From: DATDAW01 sp036524675
GTDB taxonomy: Bacteria; Verrucomicrobiota; Verrucomicrobiia; Chthoniobacterales; DASVRZ01
Direction: 5' to 3'
Length of the DNA: 42,804 bases
NCBI GenBank assembly: GCA_036524675.1
Contig: DATDBU010000074.1
Coordinates: 1-42,804 of the forward strand
Each line of letters starts with the position of its first letter. Within the stretch, counting starts at the first letter, position 1. A program made the translations under genes and the position numbers. Below the pieces are notes generated by a model that was not told the origin of the DNA, searched no databases, and saw only the letters and a program-made list of their open reading frames with translations. This document shows, one piece after another, positions 17,891 to 26,619 of this stretch.

Positions 17891-18967
17891 ATGGGCTTAC
17901 TAGACTTCATCAAAGGTGAACTTATCGAGATCATTGAATGGACCGACGACTCGCGGGACACCCTCAGTTTTCGATATCCGGACGACGATAAGGAAATCAA
18001 GAACGGCGCGCAGCTGATCGTTCGTGAATCGCAGATCGCTCAATTCGTTTACCTCGGGCAGTTCGGCGACACCTTTGGCCCCGGAAAACATACGCTTACC
18101 ACCGAGAATATTCCGGTACTTACCACGCTCAAAGGCTGGAAATATGGCTTCCAAACGCCCTTCAAGGCCGACGTTTATTACGTCACCACCCGTCTTTTCA
18201 CCGGTAACAAATGGGGAACATCCAATCCCGTCATGTTGCGCGACAACGACTTTGGTATTGTGCGGGTCCGCGCCTTCGGCACCTATGATTTCCGGATTGT
18301 CGATCCAAAGATTTTCCTGAAGGAAGTCGCTGGATCGGATCAGAATTTCCGGTTGGATGAATTTGCGGATACCATGCGCTCGCGCATCGTCAGCGTTTTC
18401 ACGGATGCGCTCGCAACCGCAAAGCTGCCCGTGCTCGACGTGGCCGCCCGCTACGGTGAGCTTGGAGAAGCGCTACTGCCTTTGCTTAACCCGGTGGTTC
18501 AGGCTAAATACGGTCTCGAGATCACCTCGTTTATCCTGGAGAACGTCTCTGTTCCGCCCGAAGTCGAGCAGGCGATCGATAAACGTTCCAGCATGGCCGC
18601 CGTCGGGAATTTGAACGATTACGTGAAGTTCCAGATGGCCCAAGGCTTGGAAAAGGGCGGCGGCGCGGGAAGCGTTGGGGCTGAAATGGCCGTGGGTCTC
18701 GCCATGGCCAAGCAAATCGTCGAGAGTCAGCAAACAACACCGGGCGTTCCGCCGCCACTCCCTACGCAGCCGTCTGCGGGGACTCCTCCTCCTCCACCGG
18801 CCTCTGGTCTGCCAGAACTACTCAGCCCCGGCGAAGCCGCTCAGCTGCTGGGTGTTACCGAGGCGGACGTGATCGCCACTCTGGAAGCCGGTGATTTGAA
18901 AGGGAAAAAAATTGGTGCCACATGGCGGATCACAAAGGCAGCCGTGGAACAATTTTTGAATAGCTGA
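17891..18967 (+). CDS. SPFH-domain protein with C-terminal helix-turn-helix
   Basis: A 358-residue protein. Residues 1-260 form an SPFH/virion-core-like domain of the YdjI type: MGLLDFIKGELIEIIEW, then QLIVRESQIAQFVYLGQFGDTFGPGKHTL, and a regular strand pattern ending in YGLEITSFILENVSVPPEVEQAID. A glycine-rich amphipathic stretch (GGGAGSVGAEMAVGLAMAK) and a proline-rich linker (about 285-308) lead to residues 310-358. There LLSPGEAAQLLGVTEADVIA and KKIGATWRITKAAVEQFL form an excisionase/MerR-like winged helix-turn-helix. YdjI relatives usually end in zinc ribbons or GYF-type modules, so the DNA-binding-like tail stands out. It may act as a peptide adaptor rather than bind DNA. Confidence 0.88.
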   Translation: MGLLDFIKGELIEIIEWTDDSRDTLSFRYPDDDKEIKNGAQLIVRESQIAQFVYLGQFGDTFGPGKHTLTTENIPVLTTLKGWKYGFQTPFKADVYYVTTRLFTGNKWGTSNPVMLRDNDFGIVRVRAFGTYDFRIVDPKIFLKEVAGSDQNFRLDEFADTMRSRIVSVFTDALATAKLPVLDVAARYGELGEALLPLLNPVVQAKYGLEITSFILENVSVPPEVEQAIDKRSSMAAVGNLNDYVKFQMAQGLEKGGGAGSVGAEMAVGLAMAKQIVESQQTTPGVPPPLPTQPSAGTPPPPPASGLPELLSPGEAAQLLGVTEADVIATLEAGDLKGKKIGATWRITKAAVEQFLNS

Positions 18968-18991
18968 CAGATTTTCATAGCAAGGTAACAA

Positions 18992-19033
18992 GGAAGAAAA
19001 CGGGAGCTTCAACCCGTTGCCTTTGTAGCTTCC
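18992..19033. terminator. nested hairpin between convergent genes
   Basis: AACGGG (18999-19004) pairs with CCCGTT (19013-19018), and the outer GGAAG (18992-18996) pairs with CTTCC (19029-19033). The structure lies between the stops of the SPFH gene and the convergent xerC/D-like gene and may end both transcripts. There is no clear T-tract. Confidence 0.45.
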
Positions 19034-19038
19034 CTGAC

Positions 19039-19956
19039 TCACTTCGCCCTTGGGTGAGCCGAGTCGTAAACTTTTTTCATCCGTTCCGTCGTCACGTGTG
19101 TGTAGATTTGAGTCGTTGAAAGGCTGGCATGCCCCAATAGACTCTGTACGCTCCGCAGATCTGCTCCATTATCGAGCAAGTGCGTGGCGAAGGAATGGCG
19201 CAATTTATGCGGACTGATAGTCACCGGGATGCTTGTCTCGCGCAGATATTTTTTGAGTAACAACCACACCGATCGCACATTGATCCGTTTGCGCTGTTTG
19301 TTGATAAATAGCGGTCCGCTCCGGACGTTTGCTTCACTCTGATATTTCGAGATAGCTGTCAACGCCATGGCTCCCACGGGACAAATCCGCTCTTTCGAAC
19401 CTTTCCCAATCACCCTCACGGTCTCGGAATAAGGATCCAGATCGGCAACATTCAGGCCGGCCAGTTCCGATATCCGCAAACCGCTTGAGTAGAACAACTC
19501 CAAAATAGCCACATCGCGTGCAGGCATCCACGCTGGCGCCTGCTTGGTAAGCGGCAATTTCAATGGCACGGCGAAAAGCTCTTCGATCTGCTGTATCGTT
19601 AACACGACCGGAAGTCGCCGCCCCATTTTTGGTAACTGCACCTCCTTGACCGGATTCGATTTGAACCCGTGGCGCTCGATCAAAAATCGGAAAAAACTCC
19701 GGTAAGCAGCAAACAGCAGCCGAATATAGGCCCGCGCTGCCTCCGCTTTCATTAGTTCCAGCAAAAACACGCGGAAATTCTGCGTGGTGGCCTTGTCCCA
19801 GCCTTGAAAATTTGGGCGGTCGCGGAATTTTGCGAGCGCCTCCCCGTAAGCCTTCAGCGTTCGCGGCGACGAGTTCCGTTCCACGTCCATGTATTCCAGG
19901 AACGCGTCCTCCAGCCGCTTATCGCGCGCTTTAATCATCGCTTTTGTCTCTGGCAT
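19039..19956 (-). CDS. XerC/XerD-type tyrosine recombinase
   Basis: A 305-residue site-specific recombinase. The N-terminal SAM-like domain spans about residues 10-100 (FLEYMDVERNSSPRTLKAYGEAL). The catalytic domain has Arg in YSSGLRISELAGLNVADLD, Lys in VIGKGSKERICPVG, HxxR in SPHKLRHSFATHLLDNGADL, and His plus the Tyr nucleophile in SLLGHASLSTTQIYTHV. All catalytic residues are present and the length fits host Xer proteins that resolve chromosome dimers at dif. No integrase-type extra domain or att site is visible, so I take it as the host enzyme and not a phage or island integrase. XerC and XerD cannot be told apart here. Confidence 0.92.
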   Translation of the reverse strand: MPETKAMIKARDKRLEDAFLEYMDVERNSSPRTLKAYGEALAKFRDRPNFQGWDKATTQNFRVFLLELMKAEAARAYIRLLFAAYRSFFRFLIERHGFKSNPVKEVQLPKMGRRLPVVLTIQQIEELFAVPLKLPLTKQAPAWMPARDVAILELFYSSGLRISELAGLNVADLDPYSETVRVIGKGSKERICPVGAMALTAISKYQSEANVRSGPLFINKQRKRINVRSVWLLLKKYLRETSIPVTISPHKLRHSFATHLLDNGADLRSVQSLLGHASLSTTQIYTHVTTERMKKVYDSAHPRAK

Positions 19957-19993
19957 GGTCGTGTTCTAAATCCTACATCTTGTACTCTGCGTT

Positions 19994-20022
19994 CTTAATT
20001 TTTAATTTTTAATTCTTAATTC
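19994..20022. repeat. AT-rich TTAATTTT-type tandem repeat
   Basis: Three to four imperfect units of TTAATTTT/TTAATTCT lie in the 67-nt gap between the xerC/D-like start and the stop of the marC-like gene. It is low-complexity DNA that may separate or promote the flanking minus-strand genes. Confidence 0.5.
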
Positions 20023-20023
20023 C

Positions 20024-20602
20024 TCAATCGTTCCATCCCGAACGGATCATGTGAACGGCGATTGCTGCCAGCAGCAGCGCGGTCATTTTTGAGGCGGCGC
20101 GCATTGTTGTGGCTCCGAGAAAACGCTTAAGCGGTTCGCCGAAACGGAGAGCGACGTACACCAACGCGAGATTTACCGCCAGACCGGCGAGAGTCATCGG
20201 CACGCCGACGGTGTCCGATAAAGTTAGCAACGCTGTTAACATCGCCGGTCCCGCGATAAGTGGCATCCCGAGCGGGACAACCCCGAAGTCTGGATGATCC
20301 TGCGACTGATGTGGCTTTGGCGCAAGGATATCCTGGACTGCCAGCACGAGCAGAATGAGTCCACCGGCAATCTTGAAATCCGCCACGCCGATCCCTAGCG
20401 CGTGAAAAATAAACTTCCCGAGAAAGATGAATCCGATCGCAACCAATGCCGCCGTGAGCGTTGCCTGAAAAACGACCCGTTTCCGGTCCTTCGTTGGCAC
20501 GCTCTCGGCCATCGACAAAAATACGGGGACCAGTCCCACGGGATCGAGCGCCACAAAGAGCGGAATGAAAACGAGCAAAAACGATTCGATCCAGGCAGGC
20601 AT
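20024..20602 (-). CDS. MarC-family integral membrane protein
   Basis: A 192-residue protein with about six membrane helices. The ATG at 20602 (MPAWIESFLLVFIPLFVALD) matches the usual N-terminus; the longer open frame adds 59 basic residues that do not belong. The family hallmark FVALDPVGLVPVFLSM is present near the start, followed by FKIAGGLILLVLAVQDI, PLGMPLIAGPAMLTALLTLS and LAAIAVHMIRSG. MarC was once thought to confer multiple antibiotic resistance, but that role is not supported, and its transport substrate is unknown. It sits immediately upstream of the xer gene on the same strand. Confidence 0.92.
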   Translation of the reverse strand: MPAWIESFLLVFIPLFVALDPVGLVPVFLSMAESVPTKDRKRVVFQATLTAALVAIGFIFLGKFIFHALGIGVADFKIAGGLILLVLAVQDILAPKPHQSQDHPDFGVVPLGMPLIAGPAMLTALLTLSDTVGVPMTLAGLAVNLALVYVALRFGEPLKRFLGATTMRAASKMTALLLAAIAVHMIRSGWND

Positions 20603-20847
20603 GCGTCTTGAATGAATGAGACGACGGAAGAAACCTGAAATCCGAGTAAAAACCAATCCGTAAAATGCGTCCGATGACCAGCTTTCAAGAAGTTGCGTCC
20701 GGCTGACAAGAGCGAAAAACCGGTTGGGCGGTTTCGATCGATGAAACCGCCTGCGTTTGGAAACGCGAATGTATCGCACCCTTTCAGGATGCGCCGTCGG
20801 AGGCTGCTGGGTTCAGCGTTCCATTCCGATGAGATCGGAATGGAAGG

Positions 20848-22710
20848 TTAGACGACCTGCCCATAAATAACAAAGCCTGCCGGAGGAACAGTCAATGACA
20901 CGGCTTTACCGTTTCGCTCCGTGACCGGCAGGAGCGTCCCGATCTGGGCTGCGTCGGTGGAGTACAGGCACCGGAATTGGCTGCCGCCGGCGTTGAGCCC
21001 GTTATCGACCGTAACCCAGGCGTTGCGCGGATTATCGTAGTCGGTGTTAATCGCACACAGCATTTCTTCGTCGGCGAATATCCGGGACCACGGCACGACT
21101 GAACGGATTTCATTGCCGAACAACCTGGGCAATCCAAAGTGCACGCCGTCGCCGGAAATTTCGCGAAGATACTGGCGCCCACGCCGCAACGGCAGCCGTT
21201 GATGGCGCAATGCGCACACTTTCGCGAATTCCGTATACACGCGGCTTTGCTCATTGAAAAAGTGCCGGCCCTGGCTTTCCAGTGATCCGAAGCGCCCTCC
21301 GAACATGCACTCCCGGAGGAAAAGGTCGTTGCCATCGCGGTCCGCGATCGCGTGTCCGTTGAAGAACTGTTCCGAGCCATAGTAAACACACGGAATGCCA
21401 AGAGTGGTCGCGTTCAGGGCCAGAGCGTTGAATACTACCATCCAGCCACGATCATGGGCGCAGAACCTGGCCTTAATCCTGCCTTTGCGCACTTGGTCGT
21501 GGTCGTCGAACATCGTGACAACACGGTCCCTGAACCATGTGTGAGATTCTTTGCCGATCAGAAGTGAATTGCGAAAGAGGTTAAAGTAGTCATCGGGATT
21601 CCGGTAGCCTTTGACGAGATACTCCAGCTTGTCGGGAATGTCGTCGACACCCAGAGCGGCATGTAGACCTGTCGTTTCAATGGTTTCGACGGCTCGTTGC
21701 CTCCCTCCGGTGACTTCGCCGACGAGGAAGAACTTTTCTTTTCCGATGCTCTGCGCGAATTCCTGAATGGCCGATGCAAAGTAGCGCGTCGCACCGAGGT
21801 CCATATGCTTCACGGTGTCGATGCGGAATCCATCCAGGTCGGCCACGGCGATCCAGTACTTGTAAGCGGTAGTGATGTTCTTAAGCGTCTCCGACGGTTG
21901 GTAAAAATCGGTCGGCCCAGATCCGTGATGGATGTCCTTGAGGCTCTCAAAGTCGCCTTCCCGAAACTCTGGGTCATAGTCCCAACTAGTGATCTTTCCA
22001 CGTGCTGTGAATGTGGCGGGATCCTGAAGCTCCCGCGGCCAGATCGCATCGTCGGGACCGATCCTTTCCGGCTGTTTCTTGAAGGGGATGCTGGGTTGCC
22101 CATTTTTGTCCCGAAAACCCGCCACTGCGTAACCTCGTCCATCCCAACGCGGATCGAGAAAATGGTGTCCGTTTCGTTCGGTCCAATAACGGTCCGGGTT
22201 ATAGGCAAAAACATCACCGGAGTGATTCAGAATAACGTCGAGAATGACCCGGATGCTGAGCCCATGGGCAGCGGAGACGAGATCGATTAGATCCTGCGTC
22301 GTGCCAAAGTGCCGATCGACAGAAAGGAAATCCTGAATGCCGTAGCCGTGATAAGTCTCCTCGAATTCGACCTGTTTAAAGATCGGGCTGATCCATAACG
22401 CAGAAACACCCAGCCGATGAAGGTAGCCGAGTTTGCTGCGCAGGCCGCGTAGCGTTCCGCCCTGCCAACCCTGTCCTTGCTGCTCCCACGTCGGCCGAGT
22501 CACATTGCCGACATCCGATAGCTGAAACAGCGGCGTCGTGCCCGTAGTAACTGGCGTCCCATCTTCGTCCCCGTAACCGCCTTTTTCTTTGCCGTCAGAA
22601 AACCGGTCCAGCATTAAAAAGTAAAGAACTTCATCCTCCCACCCAGCGGGTGACGGAAAAAACTGCCGCTGAGTTAAGGTGCGAAAATTAACCTCTCCAA
22701 GACTTTCCAT
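20848..22710 (-). CDS. GH13 alpha-amylase-family enzyme
   Basis: A 620-residue (beta/alpha)8 glycosidase. The start at 22710 (MESLGEVNFRTL) has a strong GGAGGAGG ribosome-binding site seven bases upstream. The four GH13 regions are intact: region I VILDVILNHSGDVF, region II GFRIDTVKHMD (nucleophile Asp), region III FFLVGEVTGGR (acid/base Glu), region IV TMFDDHDQVRKG. The N-terminal LMLDRFSDGKEKGGYGDEDG is typical. No signal peptide is present, so it is predicted to act on internal alpha-glucans. The C-terminal beta domain ends with LTVPPAGFVIYGQVV. It could be an amylase, a maltogenic enzyme or an alpha-glucan transferase; the subfamily is not certain. Confidence 0.9.
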   Translation of the reverse strand: MESLGEVNFRTLTQRQFFPSPAGWEDEVLYFLMLDRFSDGKEKGGYGDEDGTPVTTGTTPLFQLSDVGNVTRPTWEQQGQGWQGGTLRGLRSKLGYLHRLGVSALWISPIFKQVEFEETYHGYGIQDFLSVDRHFGTTQDLIDLVSAAHGLSIRVILDVILNHSGDVFAYNPDRYWTERNGHHFLDPRWDGRGYAVAGFRDKNGQPSIPFKKQPERIGPDDAIWPRELQDPATFTARGKITSWDYDPEFREGDFESLKDIHHGSGPTDFYQPSETLKNITTAYKYWIAVADLDGFRIDTVKHMDLGATRYFASAIQEFAQSIGKEKFFLVGEVTGGRQRAVETIETTGLHAALGVDDIPDKLEYLVKGYRNPDDYFNLFRNSLLIGKESHTWFRDRVVTMFDDHDQVRKGRIKARFCAHDRGWMVVFNALALNATTLGIPCVYYGSEQFFNGHAIADRDGNDLFLRECMFGGRFGSLESQGRHFFNEQSRVYTEFAKVCALRHQRLPLRRGRQYLREISGDGVHFGLPRLFGNEIRSVVPWSRIFADEEMLCAINTDYDNPRNAWVTVDNGLNAGGSQFRCLYSTDAAQIGTLLPVTERNGKAVSLTVPPAGFVIYGQVV

Positions 22711-22717
22711 AGAAAAA

Positions 22718-22726
22718 CCTCCTCCG
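22718..22726 (-). promoter_or_regulatory. strong ribosome-binding site of the GH13 amylase
   Basis: On the minus strand CGGAGGAGG is followed by seven bases and then ATG at 22710. It fixes the amylase start eight codons inside the open frame. Confidence 0.85.
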
Positions 22727-22739
22727 CACCTCACTCGCC

Positions 22740-22774
22740 ATTATAGCGCAGGATGTCAAACGGAAAATCCTGCG
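22740..22774 (-). promoter_or_regulatory. amylase promoter with overlapping palindromic operator
   Basis: On the minus strand a perfect -10 box TATAAT (22740-22745) lies 30 nt upstream of the amylase ATG. Directly upstream is a perfect 8-bp inverted repeat, CGCAGGAT (22747-22754) and ATCCTGCG (22767-22774) on the plus strand, spaced 12 nt. The repeat covers the -10/-35 spacer, as repressor operators do. A TTGACA occurs within it but only 8 nt from the -10 box, so the true -35 element is unclear. Confidence 0.55.
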
Positions 22775-22931
22775 TCAGAAAAATAGAACCTGGAAGACCC
22801 AAATCGTGTGAGACCGTCCGTTGCAATCCAATGGTCGCTCCTAGGGTAGTGTTAGGACTGCTGCCAAAAAGATAGGCCGTGATGATCCGGAAGGCTGTCG
22901 AGTTGCTGCGTTCAGTCACAGGAGATTTTTT

Positions 22932-23004
22932 GAACCGAAGAAAAGCAAAGGAGGCAAAGAAGCTTCTTAGTGTGAAACTTTGCTGTCTTCGCTTTCTTCT
23001 GTGG
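22932..23004. repeat. imperfect palindromic repeat, copy A
   Basis: About 73 nt whose left arm (GAACCGAAGAAAAGCAAAG) and right arm (CTTCGCTTTCTTCTGTGG) are imperfectly complementary. A diverged second copy lies at 27974-28044. Both sit just past the 3' end of a minus-strand gene (proline iminopeptidase here). The rest of the 22775-23030 gap shows nothing I recognise. Confidence 0.6.
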
Positions 23005-23030
23005 AGCTTCTTTTGCGTTCCCGCATCACG

Positions 23031-23993
23031 TCAGTCGCGTTCGGCAAAACGATTGGTAGCAGCGATCACCGCTTCGCTCATGCCAGGATCCCCGGATGAA
23101 TGACCGGCGCCGTTGATGATCACAAGTTCGCCGGCCGGCCACACCTGGGCAAGTTCCCATGCCGTCACAAGTGGTGCCTCGAGATCGAGGCGGCCTTGGA
23201 CCATCACGCCCGGAATGCCGGCGAGCTCGCCAGCATTCCGCAACAGGACCCCGTCCTCGAGCCATGCGTTGTGACGGAAATAGTGCGTCACGATGCGTGA
23301 ATACGCCATTTGGAATGCGGGCTGCAATCGCCGGGGTTCCGGCTTGGCGTCCGGATCCCCCGACACCAGCGCCGACTCCCACTCAAACCAGTCCTTCGCG
23401 GCTTTTGCGCGCAACACGGGATCAGGATCCTGCAGAAGCTTGTAGTAGGCTTCCACGAGGTCGCCACCACGTTCAGCGATAGGGACGCCGGCTCGGAAAC
23501 GGGTCCACTGCGCCGGGAACAACGGTGCTACACCGCGATAGAGCCAGTCGATCTCCGACCTCCGTGTGGTTGTCACACCGACGAGAACGATTGCAGTGAC
23601 CCGCTGCGGATTTCGCTCGGCGTAAGCAATGCCTAGCGTAAAACCCCAGGAGCTACCGAACACCAGCCACCGATCGATGCGAAGGTGCTGCCGCAGGAGT
23701 TCCATGTCTGCAAGCGAGTGTTCGGTCGTGTTGACTGAGAGGTCCGTGCGAGGGTCACTCGCATGCGGTCTGCTGCGCCCACAGCCTCGCTGATCAAACA
23801 GGACGACCCGATAAGCGCTGGGATCGAAGAAGCGACGTACATCGGTCGAACACCCCGAACCGGGACCGCCGTGGAGGACGACGGCAGGTTTGCCGTCCGG
23901 GTCGCCGCAGATCTCCCAATACACAAGATTCTCGTCGCCCACATCGAGCATGCCGTGGTCATACGGTTCGATCTCCGGGTAAAGCGCTGTCAT
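23031..23993 (-). CDS. pip: proline iminopeptidase (S33 family)
   Basis: A 320-residue alpha/beta hydrolase that removes N-terminal proline from peptides in the cytoplasm. Signatures are VLHGGPGSGCSTDVRRFFDP (oxyanion HGGPG), VVLFDQRGCGRSRPHA, the nucleophile elbow VFGSSWGFTLGIAYAERNP, and the C-terminal INGAGHSSGDPGMSEA with the catalytic histidine. The segment WEICGDPDGKPAVVLHGG is typical of bacterial Pip. The length is normal. It stands alone on the minus strand. A diverged fragment of a second copy of its 3' end lies at 27285-27456. Confidence 0.95.
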   Translation of the reverse strand: MTALYPEIEPYDHGMLDVGDENLVYWEICGDPDGKPAVVLHGGPGSGCSTDVRRFFDPSAYRVVLFDQRGCGRSRPHASDPRTDLSVNTTEHSLADMELLRQHLRIDRWLVFGSSWGFTLGIAYAERNPQRVTAIVLVGVTTTRRSEIDWLYRGVAPLFPAQWTRFRAGVPIAERGGDLVEAYYKLLQDPDPVLRAKAAKDWFEWESALVSGDPDAKPEPRRLQPAFQMAYSRIVTHYFRHNAWLEDGVLLRNAGELAGIPGVMVQGRLDLEAPLVTAWELAQVWPAGELVIINGAGHSSGDPGMSEAVIAATNRFAERD

Positions 23994-24187
23994 ATGGTTC
24001 CGGTGCTCATCATAATCGCAGGCGGTGCTGCTCCGGCATTGTGTTGTTAGTCATTCTTTGATCGTTTGCGCGGTCGAAAAAAGCAAAGGATTCAACCGCA
24101 ATCCGTCGCTAAAAAATGGCAATCCACCGCAAGACGTGCCGCGACGCGGCCCATTACCATCGCCGCCCAACCTCAATCCATCTATTC

Positions 24188-25075
24188 ATGCCCTCATTCT
24201 CTAGTCATCGTTTGATCCTGCTTGCCGCAGGTATTTTGCTTGCTCTTTGGCCGACTTCCGCCCAGGCCGACGAAAACCTTTTCGGCTACGCTTACGGCGC
24301 CGAGACTCTGCCCAAGGGCCATTGGGAAGTTTACAACTGGGCGACTGGGCGTTTCAACAAGGGCCAAGGCACTTATCGCGCGCTCGATCTGGCTCAGGAA
24401 TTTGAATATGGCATCACGGATCGCTGGCAGGCCTCGTTTTATGTCACGGAACGCGCGCATAAAATCCAAGGGAGTGCGCCGATTGAGGACGGCGAACCGG
24501 AGTATCCCGACCGTTCGTCATTCAAGTTTCAGGGTTTGCAACTTGCGACCAAGTACATGATTCTGAGTCCTTTCCAAGCCCCGGTGGGTCTTGCGGTCTA
24601 CGGTGAAACGGGTTGGTCGCGCAACTTTAAGATCAGTGGTCAGCAGCAGGACGAGTACTTCTTTGAGGGCAAAATCATCCTCCAGAAAAACTTCCTCGAG
24701 GATCAATTGATTACCGTGCTGAATGTCACGGGCGAGTACGAGTTGCGGCGGTTGCGCGGGGAATCGGATCAGGACAGCGAGGTAGAGTTCGAAGTAACGA
24801 GTGGCGTGGCCTACCGCGTGGCGAGAAATTGGTATCTCGGTATCGAAGGCCGGATGCATAGCGAGTTCCCAAACAGCAATTTCGGCGATGGCTGGGAGCA
24901 TTACGCGATCTTTGCCGGGCCAGTCATCCACTACGGCGCAAAACGTTGGTGGGCGACGCTCACCTGGCTGCCGCAGATCACGGGCTGGCCAAACGACCCC
25001 GAGCGCTCGAACAATCTGCACCTCGATGAACACGAGAAATACGAAATCCGGTTGAAAGTGGGCTTCAATTTTTAA
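24188..25075 (+). CDS. exported outer-membrane-like protein (DUF6662-like)
   Basis: A 295-residue protein. The ATG at 24188 begins a signal peptide (MPSFSSHRLILLAAGILLALW, cleavage near TSAQADENL); 24 extra upstream codons of the open frame are not protein-like. The mature part alternates polar and aromatic residues (GYAYGAETLPKGHWEVYNWATGR, WQASFYVTERAHK, LATKYMILSPF, WYLGIEGRMHSEF, RWWATLTWLPQITGWP) and ends in VGFNF, as outer-membrane beta-barrels do. I believe it belongs to the DUF6662 group but cannot confirm this. It heads a cassette with an FMN-binding protein 26 nt downstream, so it may anchor or pass electrons or ligands at the outer membrane (inference). Confidence 0.75.
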   Translation: MPSFSSHRLILLAAGILLALWPTSAQADENLFGYAYGAETLPKGHWEVYNWATGRFNKGQGTYRALDLAQEFEYGITDRWQASFYVTERAHKIQGSAPIEDGEPEYPDRSSFKFQGLQLATKYMILSPFQAPVGLAVYGETGWSRNFKISGQQQDEYFFEGKIILQKNFLEDQLITVLNVTGEYELRRLRGESDQDSEVEFEVTSGVAYRVARNWYLGIEGRMHSEFPNSNFGDGWEHYAIFAGPVIHYGAKRWWATLTWLPQITGWPNDPERSNNLHLDEHEKYEIRLKVGFNF

Positions 25076-25101
25076 ATCACTCCAGCCCCCGGCCCTTCAC
25101 T

Positions 25102-25626
25102 ATGAATCCCTGGCTCAAATCCGCACTTCTATCTGCTGCCGTTTGTGGTCCGGCGGTTGCCGGTTATGGCATCACCTACCTTAGCGTCGAGCAGGCGCAG
25201 CAGGCGATTTTTCCTGGGGCCAGCTTCACCCCTGACCCACGCACGCTGACTGCCGAGCAACGCAAGGCCATCGAAAAGGCAAGCGGCGTGCCGGCGCGGC
25301 GGCCGGAAATCAAGGCGTGGCGCGTCAGCTCCGGCGGATGGTTCATTGTTGATGAAGTGCTCGGCAAGCACGAATTCATTGCCTATGCGGCCGGCATCAC
25401 CGCCGAGGGAGCGATCAAGAGCATCGAGATCATGGACTATCGCGAAACTTACGGTGACGAGATCCGCGGTGCATCATGGCGTGCGCAATTCGTCGGCAAG
25501 ACGAAAGCCGCACCGCTTAAGCTCGACGAAGACATCAGGAACATTAGCGGCGCGACGCTTTCTTCGCGCCATATCACTGACGGCGTGAAACGCCTCCTCG
25601 CCCTCCATGACCTTGTTCTGCGCTGA
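25102..25626 (+). CDS. exported FMN-binding-domain protein (flavinylation target)
   Basis: A 174-residue protein with an N-terminal export or anchor sequence (MNPWLKSALLSAAVCGPAVAG). The C-terminal half is an FMN_bind domain like those of NqrC and RnfG: GWFIVDEVLGKHEFIAYAAGI, KSIEIMDYRETYGDEI, and NISGATLSSRHITDGVKRLL. The SGATLSS motif is the usual covalent FMN acceptor, modified on a Thr/Ser by ApbE. The apbE gene overlaps this one by 20 nt, which strongly supports that use. It likely carries electrons outside the cytoplasm; the acceptor is unknown. Confidence 0.88.
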   Translation: MNPWLKSALLSAAVCGPAVAGYGITYLSVEQAQQAIFPGASFTPDPRTLTAEQRKAIEKASGVPARRPEIKAWRVSSGGWFIVDEVLGKHEFIAYAAGITAEGAIKSIEIMDYRETYGDEIRGASWRAQFVGKTKAAPLKLDEDIRNISGATLSSRHITDGVKRLLALHDLVLR

Positions 25627-26494
25627 TCCAACCGAAATCCGTCGGGCGCGACCGCTCCTCGGTACGATCGTCGAAATCACGGCCGAGGGATGTCAGGAGT
25701 CGGTGCTTACGGCGGCCGTTGACGTGGCGTTTGCCGCGGTGGACAAAGTGCAGCGCCTGATGAGCTATCACGATGCGACAAGCGAACTTTCGCAGCTCAA
25801 TCGCGCCGCGCATCTGGGGGCGATCCTCGTCAGCCCTTGGACATTTGCCGTGCTTCGCGTGGCACAACGGCTGGCAGCGGAAAGTGATGGAGTCTTTGAT
25901 GTGACGATCGCGCCGCAGCTCGCCGCTTGGAGGTATCTGCCGCAGATTTCCACAACTCGCTCCGATGAACTGCAGGCAAACTGGCGCGATGTCGAACTAA
26001 GATCAGATCGACAGGTCTTCTTTCGGCGGCCCTTGCATATCGACCTGGGCGGTATTGCCAAGGGGTTTGCTGTGGATCGCGCTGTGGAAGCCCTACTGCG
26101 CTGTGGCGTGTCGAGCGGACTCGTCAATGCAGGTGGTGATCTTCGGGCGTTTGGTCCGCGGGATTGGCCGGTGCAGATTCGTTGTCCGCATGACGGCCAG
26201 CCGGGCGGACATACCTTCGCTGTGTGCGCCGCGGCGGTGGCCACAAGTGCGACGTATTTTTCCCGCAAGAAATGGCGCCAGGGCTGGGTAAGCCCGTTGG
26301 TCGATGGCACCACGAGGCAAGCGTGCGAAGGTTCATTCAGCGTTTCCGTTTACGCCCCCACCGCTCTTCTCGCTGATGCCTTGACCAAAATAGTAGTCGT
26401 CCGCCGCGAACACGCTGCGTCAATCCTCCAGCGTTATGACGCCAGCGCCTTGCTCCTCGACGGCATCGGCCGGCGTCAGTTTGTCGCAGTTTAG
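25607..26494 (+). CDS. apbE: FAD:protein FMN transferase
   Basis: A 295-residue ApbE-family enzyme that transfers FMN from FAD to a Thr/Ser of exported flavoproteins. Motifs in order are RRARPLLGTIVEITAEG near the start, SYHDATSELSQLNRAA, HIDLGGIAKGFAVDRAVEAL, SGLVNAGGDLRAFGPR, and DALTKIVVVRREHA at the metal site near the C-terminus. No signal peptide or lipobox is visible at the ATG, although the family usually acts in the periplasm. Either an upstream start inside the FMN-binding gene adds one or it works before export. It overlaps the FMN-binding gene, so the two are translationally coupled. Confidence 0.93.
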   Translation: MTLFCADPTEIRRARPLLGTIVEITAEGCQESVLTAAVDVAFAAVDKVQRLMSYHDATSELSQLNRAAHLGAILVSPWTFAVLRVAQRLAAESDGVFDVTIAPQLAAWRYLPQISTTRSDELQANWRDVELRSDRQVFFRRPLHIDLGGIAKGFAVDRAVEALLRCGVSSGLVNAGGDLRAFGPRDWPVQIRCPHDGQPGGHTFAVCAAAVATSATYFSRKKWRQGWVSPLVDGTTRQACEGSFSVSVYAPTALLADALTKIVVVRREHAASILQRYDASALLLDGIGRRQFVAV

Positions 26495-26619
26495 GCGTCT
26501 CCCACGGACGTGTTGGCATTCGACCTCATAAACGCGCGGTCCGGCAATGCGTCTTGACGCTTGACGTCTATCCGATGCGGGGCCGATGAAATCCCTCCAA
26601 TACCTTTTCCTTCGCAACT

